Shown piece by piece: positions 61,301 through 64,000 of a stretch of DNA of 64,000 bases. The translations under genes were made by a program, and so were the position numbers. The stretch's first letter is position 1. Each line of letters begins with the position of its first letter. The notes beneath the pieces are model-generated. The model did no database searches. It was not told the DNA's origin and saw only the letters and a program-made list of their open reading frames with translations. The stretch comes from Larus michahellis (lineage: Eukaryota > Chordata > Aves > Charadriiformes > Laridae). Location: positions 19,569,701-19,633,700 of the forward strand of contig NC_133900.1 in NCBI RefSeq assembly GCF_964199755.1, given 5' to 3'.

Positions 61301-64000
61301 TCCCTGGGAAAAAGTACGCTTTACAGCTCATTGGTTCTGTTTGTCTTCTAAATAAGGATGGTTTGGGCCTTATAAATTGATAGCTTTCATGATAACTACA
61401 AGGTCTTTCGAGTTGGAATGAAACTCTCCCCTCCCCCGCACAGTAAATTCTAAAACTCAGGTTTCACTCTGCTTTTGTAGTTGGAAAGAAAAACAGGTTG
61501 TAGACATGCAGTAGTTGTCACCAACAGAGAAGTACTAACTTATCCTGCTGTCATCACTATAGATTTGACTTTTTTTGTTTCATTGTAAACTGTAGACATT
61601 ATTACGTGCTAAGTGTTCCTTGGCAAAGAGTTTTCATGAACATACTATTGGTGATAAGTGTATTTTTGCATTTTCCTTTGAGGAGATGCCATGTATTTTT
61701 CATGTCTGGTGAGTTCAGTCGCATGCTATTTATGGTTTTCCTACCTTTTTAACTAACTTGAAAGAAAGAAATATAAATAAATGGCAGTAGCGGGAGAAAT
61801 CTATGAAAAAGGGTGGAAGAAGATCTTTATGAAGGAACACACAAGAAATAGCTTTATAGCTTGCTTATAAATTAAAGTATTAAAAAGTTGTGGGTTTGTT
61901 TTTTTTTTTTCTGAAAAAACCCCCAGAACCAAACCCCGAACACCCTGATTGAGAGAGAGGTAGTAGGTGAGATTTATTGGTTGCCAAGCCAAATTTATGG
62001 TCATTTGTTTTGTTATATGCACATTAATTATGTCTCTGCATATTGTTATTTGCCTGGCTGTTAGTCGGTATAACTAACTAATATCTTGGTTGAGTTCATC
62101 CTTTGTCAATGATTTATTAATGATGAAAAAAAATGTCTGGATGACCCCAGAGGACTTTGTTAATACAGTGTGCTTTTTGCCTTTGTTTAACAGCAAAAGA
62201 AAGAGAAAAAATATAATTTGAATAATTTCTAATTTTCTTATCAATTTTCTCTTAAGGTCATGGTGTTCGAGTATTTGTTTTTGGAGGCTGTTGCCAATGT
62301 GGAGGCTTGGAAACATCATCTTTCATACAGAGAAGAAGAGGTTAGAAGATATACTTTTGTTTGGGTATACTTTCAAGCTTTTTTATCTCAGGCAGTATCA
62401 GAAACTACTTGCATATTTATACTACCAGTAGTTATCAGTGTAGAGAGCATTCTCTCTAAGATGTACTTCTTTTTATCTAAATTGACAAAATCCTCAGGAG
62501 TGTTGGGATTTTGGAATAAATTCAACAGGAATATAATGATGCTATCTTTTGGTCAGCTCTATAGAGGAAAACTCCAGAACTCATTCTGAAATAGGTGTTT
62601 TGATTGCCAAACAATATTTGTGTTTGCTTGCAAATGGCACCTTGGAAGAGATTAATATCTCCTTATCATATACGAATATTTAATACTTTTTGAAAATTGA
62701 ATTATTTTTTTTAATTCTTGAAATACGTTATAGATTACATGAGTCTATATAACTATTTTTCTATTCTGACGCTATTCTAAACATATTTTCCTGACACTTT
62801 GTGTCTGCATATAGTTGAGATGGTATTCTTTTCAGTTTAAGGCCTTGATTAAGATCGTAAGAGCAACTGACAGCTCCCCTTAGCACCTCCAGTAGATGGA
62901 TCTAAGAAAATATAGGCTTTGCCACACACATCTAGAAAATTATAGCATTGGTACTCTTCAAAAGGTTATGGATGTTTTCTCATACGATATTTATTATAGT
63001 CATACCCTGAAGCTGCAATCCACGGTGCCAAGTTGACCCTCACAAATAATTTTGCTGAAAGTGATGTGTGTTTCACCTCACACCAGTCACACATAATAGT
63101 GGCAGCAGGCCAAAACCTTCAAAGGGTGTTATTTTTAACCAGATTCTGGATTTTGTTGTTTTATGTTATCATTAACAATTCATGAAGCACTTATTGAAAC
63201 TAATAAAGTGATTGCAAGCTAGAAAAATGAATTGATTAATATGAAATGTAAAATGGAATAGTGATGAGCTCATTTCCATTGTAAATAGTGGAAAATAAAT
63301 CCAATATGTGTCTGCTCTTTGGACTGCAAACGAAATGAACTCACCTCCAAATCAGTCCATGACAGTTAGCCATGATTGACTTATAGAGGAGTTTTTTTTA
63401 AGCCAAAGCTAACAAAGAAGTCATGTTTTGAGTATAACTTGTGGCACCACACACGCCAGCCAACCACCTTTCACAGATTTGAAGTGGGTATGTTTAATCA
63501 TGATGCCGCTTTCAGTGCCTGTTACTCTATCTGGATCATCTTAAAATTTCCTCCGCATCTTTGTACATCTCAATTCCACTTCGCGGCAGACGTGAGGAAA
63601 AGCAAGTTGTTGTAGCAGGAGGTCCTTTTTTCCCTTCATAATGACACAGCTGGACAGGACTTCCTGCTGACCTGTGCCGGTAAGTCTCTTCAATGGGAAA
63701 CCATGCAATTTTATGCATCTTTTCTGTATCGTAATAATGCAGACAAGACAAAATAGGAAGATTAATAGATCCTATCTCTGTTCAGTGACAACAGAGAAGG
63801 GCAGAAGAGATATATGTCTAAGATGCTAAGAAGTCCTGGAAGACAGTTAACAAGAAAATAATTCCTCATTATTGAAAATTTTGAGATGCAGACTCACAGT
63901 ATTACATATTTTGTGTGTTGGTGTAACAAGAGCCAAGGGAACATAACACGGGAACGAAATAATTTTGTTTTATTAGCTCTTATTCTGGAAGATAAGTGCT

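Larger units (their letters stand above)
44527..64000. other. Mostly non-coding sequence with candidate exons
   Basis: No repeat family is recognised to the right of the 44.25-kb CR1, apart from simple sequence. The block holds the second group of splice-bounded open segments (49575-51277) and isolated ones at 54358 and 58217. The longest uninterrupted frames here (137 codons at 59663, 143 codons on the minus strand at 53483) show no domain and run through low-complexity or unremarkable sequence. Confidence 0.45.

Noticed and set aside
61955..61975. let-7-like string (gaggtagtaggt)
   Set aside because: Only 12 nt match. The sequence then departs from let-7 (gagattta), and no complementary arm lies within hairpin distance.
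62257..62343. Kelch-like translation (VRVFVFGG) after an acceptor-like site
   Set aside because: A single short motif rich in Cys, a weak donor, and a stop soon after; no further kelch repeats nearby.
1..64000. CRISPR arrays, tRNA or rRNA genes, operons
   Set aside because: No regularly spaced direct repeats of the right size, no cloverleaf recognised, no rRNA sequence; the repeat content is that of a bird nuclear genome.

Overview
The window is nuclear DNA from a bird, and most of it looks non-coding. The strongest evidence is its transposon content. It holds four fragments of CR1, the dominant LINE of bird genomes, each with the CR1 3' region and in three cases the terminal octamer-type repeat (attctatg, or catagaat on the other strand). 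It also holds two LTRs, from two different families of endogenous retrovirus that I recognise as common in birds. There is no ribosomal RNA, no recognisable tRNA, no CpG island and no long uninterrupted reading frame. The longest stop-free frames, about 130-143 codons, are what AT-rich, repeat-bearing DNA gives by chance. There is no bacterial-type operon, CRISPR array or prophage.

Layout: 1-16 kb is AT-rich unique sequence with one CR1 scrap (2.53 kb), a 51-nt T tract (4.75 kb), short tandem repeats, three clean inverted repeats and the first copy of an unnamed dispersed repeat (8.03-8.25 kb). From 16.6 to 25.6 kb there is a longer CR1 fragment carrying an expanded A tract, the second copy of the unnamed repeat (22.13-22.35 kb), and a + strand CR1 3' end (25.45 kb). 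From 27.7 to 31.2 kb lie the two LTRs, both on the + strand and about 2 kb apart. The first is cut short at its 3' end. The second is an apparently complete solo LTR with near-matching 5-bp flanks. From 31.2 kb to the end only one more CR1 (44.25 kb) and a few simple repeats are recognisable.

The part most worth checking is the + strand between about 31.5 and 58.8 kb. Several short open segments there are bounded by good splice sites. Two groups stay in phase from one segment to the next: 31.54/33.27/36.58 kb, and 49.58/50.01/50.37/51.18 kb. They read like protein, but I cannot name a family. Selection from many possible segments makes chance agreement a real alternative. They could be exons of one or two unidentified genes, exons of a long non-coding RNA, or nothing. 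I see no previously undescribed system that the sequence alone would establish.
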